A stretch of DNA of 6,130 bases. Source: Oscillospiraceae bacterium (GTDB taxonomy: Bacteria; Bacillota; Clostridia; Saccharofermentanales; Saccharofermentanaceae). The translations under genes were made by a program, and so were the position numbers. Under the pieces are notes generated by a model, which searched no databases, was not told the DNA's origin, and worked only from the letters and a program-made list of their open reading frames with translations. The stretch spans positions 1 to 6,130 of the forward strand of contig CADCQX010000124.1 in assembly GCA_902803695.1 (NCBI GenBank), in the 5' to 3' direction. Positions 5,183-6,130 of the stretch are shown piece by piece (the first letter of the stretch is position 1; each line of letters begins with the position of its first letter).

Positions 5183-6130
5183 TCAAATGTCCAATAGAGA
5201 CATCAGATTTCTAAGCTGGATATTAAGGAAATTGTTGAACTGAACCATATTGTTCAATGTGGAATATCTTACCCAGAAATAACCTTCAGGAAGATCACCC
5301 ACTTCGTCCTTACTTGCCTCGATGATGACGTTTCTGTTCTCTTCGTGATAGAACCTGCCGCCTTCCTCCGAGAGTATCACGTCCTTGATGACGTCTTCGT
5401 TTCTATTGAGTTTATTCATGAAGATGGTCTCGATCCTGTCCAGATCATTGCCGGGGTTGGACGGTTCCATCTGAACCACAGGACCCAGCTCGATACCGTC
5501 AAAGCATCCGACTTCCGGCTTGGTCTTTACGAGAAAATATCTGCAGCCGTTGTCCACACAGGTGAACAGACCGAACACCGCCTTGCCGATGGCTTCCACC
5601 AGCGGCTGATCCCACTTTCTGACCTCGCGGCCCTCGATCTCGATATTGCAATAGATGATCTTGAAATCATAAGGCTTCTCGCAGACGATCTCATTGTCCG
5701 TGATCTTCCAACTCTTAAGATCTTTCAGGGACACCAGTTCGCTTGTAAGATCCGTATACATCTTGTAGTTGTTTATGGAATTAAAGATCTTCGGAAGATC
5801 CTTTTCATCCTTCTCGAAAACAGACGCATAAAGCGCCTTATCGCTGAACAGTTCTCTTATCTTTTCATCTTCGCCTTCATCCATTTTCATTATCGAAAAC
5901 GGTATGCACGACAAAACAGTCCTTGTATCCATATTGACCAGATTCGGATACTTCATAAGTTCCTTGATCTGACCCAGCGTCATCCACTTATGGCTGTCCA
6001 AAACATCCACTTCTGTATCGCCAACATCGATAAGGATATTCCTGTTCCTTTTCTTGAAAAATCGTGATGACTGTTCTGACTGGATCTGATCAACGATGAT
6101 ATCGTATTGAGCGGCTTCCTTGAACAACTC
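5183..6130 (-). CDS. NDP-hexose 2,3-dehydratase (EvaA/SpnO family), C-terminal part
   Basis: These 315 residues are the C-terminal part of a dehydratase that removes the 2-hydroxyl of NDP-4-keto-6-deoxyglucose to give a 3,4-diketo-2,6-dideoxy sugar, the first committed step to 2-deoxysugars. The frame is open to the window edge and the TTG at 6125-6127 is internal; members are usually about 460 aa, so roughly 150 N-terminal residues lie outside. The family consists of two similar domains, and this duplication is visible. SEQSSRFFKKRNRN at 18-31, followed by W49-MTLGQIKELMKYPNLVN at 49-66, ends domain 1. SEEGGRFYHEENRN at 254-267, followed by W286-VRYSTLNNMVQFNNFLN at 286-303, ends domain 2, 236 residues later. 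Between them are KWDQPLVEAIGKAVFGLF at 172-189 and the conserved block FLVKTKPEVGCFDGIELGP at 199-217, with VVQMEPSNP after it. The protein should be cytosolic. A 3-ketoreductase and dTDP-sugar genes would be expected upstream, beyond the right edge. Codon use matches the operon, not the acyltransferase gene. Confidence 0.88.
   Translation of the reverse strand, partial: ELFKEAAQYDIIVDQIQSEQSSRFFKKRNRNILIDVGDTEVDVLDSHKWMTLGQIKELMKYPNLVNMDTRTVLSCIPFSIMKMDEGEDEKIRELFSDKALYASVFEKDEKDLPKIFNSINNYKMYTDLTSELVSLKDLKSWKITDNEIVCEKPYDFKIIYCNIEIEGREVRKWDQPLVEAIGKAVFGLFTCVDNGCRYFLVKTKPEVGCFDGIELGPVVQMEPSNPGNDLDRIETIFMNKLNRNEDVIKDVILSEEGGRFYHEENRNVIIEASKDEVGDLPEGYFWVRYSTLNNMVQFNNFLNIQLRNLMSLLDI

Noticed and set aside
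5187..5203. ATGTC/GACAT inverted repeat as a terminator of the acyltransferase or dehydratase gene
   Set aside because: The stem is only 5 bp, lies inside the dehydratase coding end and has no T-tract on either strand.
5345..6067. Plus-strand open frame (240 codons) opposite the 2,3-dehydratase gene
   Set aside because: Antisense to a gene with well-conserved family motifs; no domain recognised and the composition looks like reverse-complement translation.

Overview
The window most likely comes from an anaerobic Clostridia-type Bacillota (gut or rumen-like). The grounds are strong AGGAG/GGAGG ribosome-binding sites with constant spacing, tight 4-nt intergenic gaps, moderate GC with ATC-preferring isoleucine codons, and biotin-dependent carboxyltransferase genes of the kind found in fermenters. 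The exact family cannot be fixed from sequence alone.

Layout. (1) Positions 1-307, plus strand: the 3' end of a GNAT acetyltransferase gene. (2) Positions 309-346: an intrinsic terminator whose T-tract lies on the minus strand. (3) Positions 369-3903, minus strand: a complete four-gene operon read from 3903 down to 369. It encodes an MmdA/12S-type acyl-CoA carboxyltransferase, a 56-aa MmdE-like protein (too short for routine gene callers), a 1.3S-type biotin carrier and a 5S/OadA-type oxaloacetate/pyruvate carboxyltransferase. (4) Positions 3904-4131: a divergent control region with one candidate promoter in each direction and two related palindromes over the operon promoter. (5) Positions 4132-5115, plus strand: an AT-richer gene for a polytopic acyltransferase-3 membrane protein. 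(6) Positions 5183-6130, minus strand: the C-terminal two thirds of an EvaA-type NDP-hexose 2,3-dehydratase, running off the right edge.

How the genes work together. The operon holds two carboxyltransferases with different substrates and one biotin carrier. It holds neither a biotin carboxylase nor the membrane Na+-pump subunit (OadB/MmdB). That is the parts list of a soluble transcarboxylase (methylmalonyl-CoA carboxytransferase type), which moves a carboxyl group between oxaloacetate/pyruvate and an acyl-CoA without ATP or a sodium gradient. The gene order mirrors the mmdA-E-C part of known Na+-pump operons, with the 5S-type gene where the membrane subunit would be expected. A palindrome over the predicted transcription start, TTTGATTATCAAA, resembles FabT-type operators of fatty-acid synthesis genes. 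This raises the untested possibility that the complex supplies malonyl-CoA rather than, or as well as, handling propionyl-CoA.

The right side (acyltransferase and 2,3-dehydratase, convergent) looks like the edge of a glycan or deoxysugar locus. No tRNA, rRNA, CRISPR array, insertion sequence or integrase was seen.
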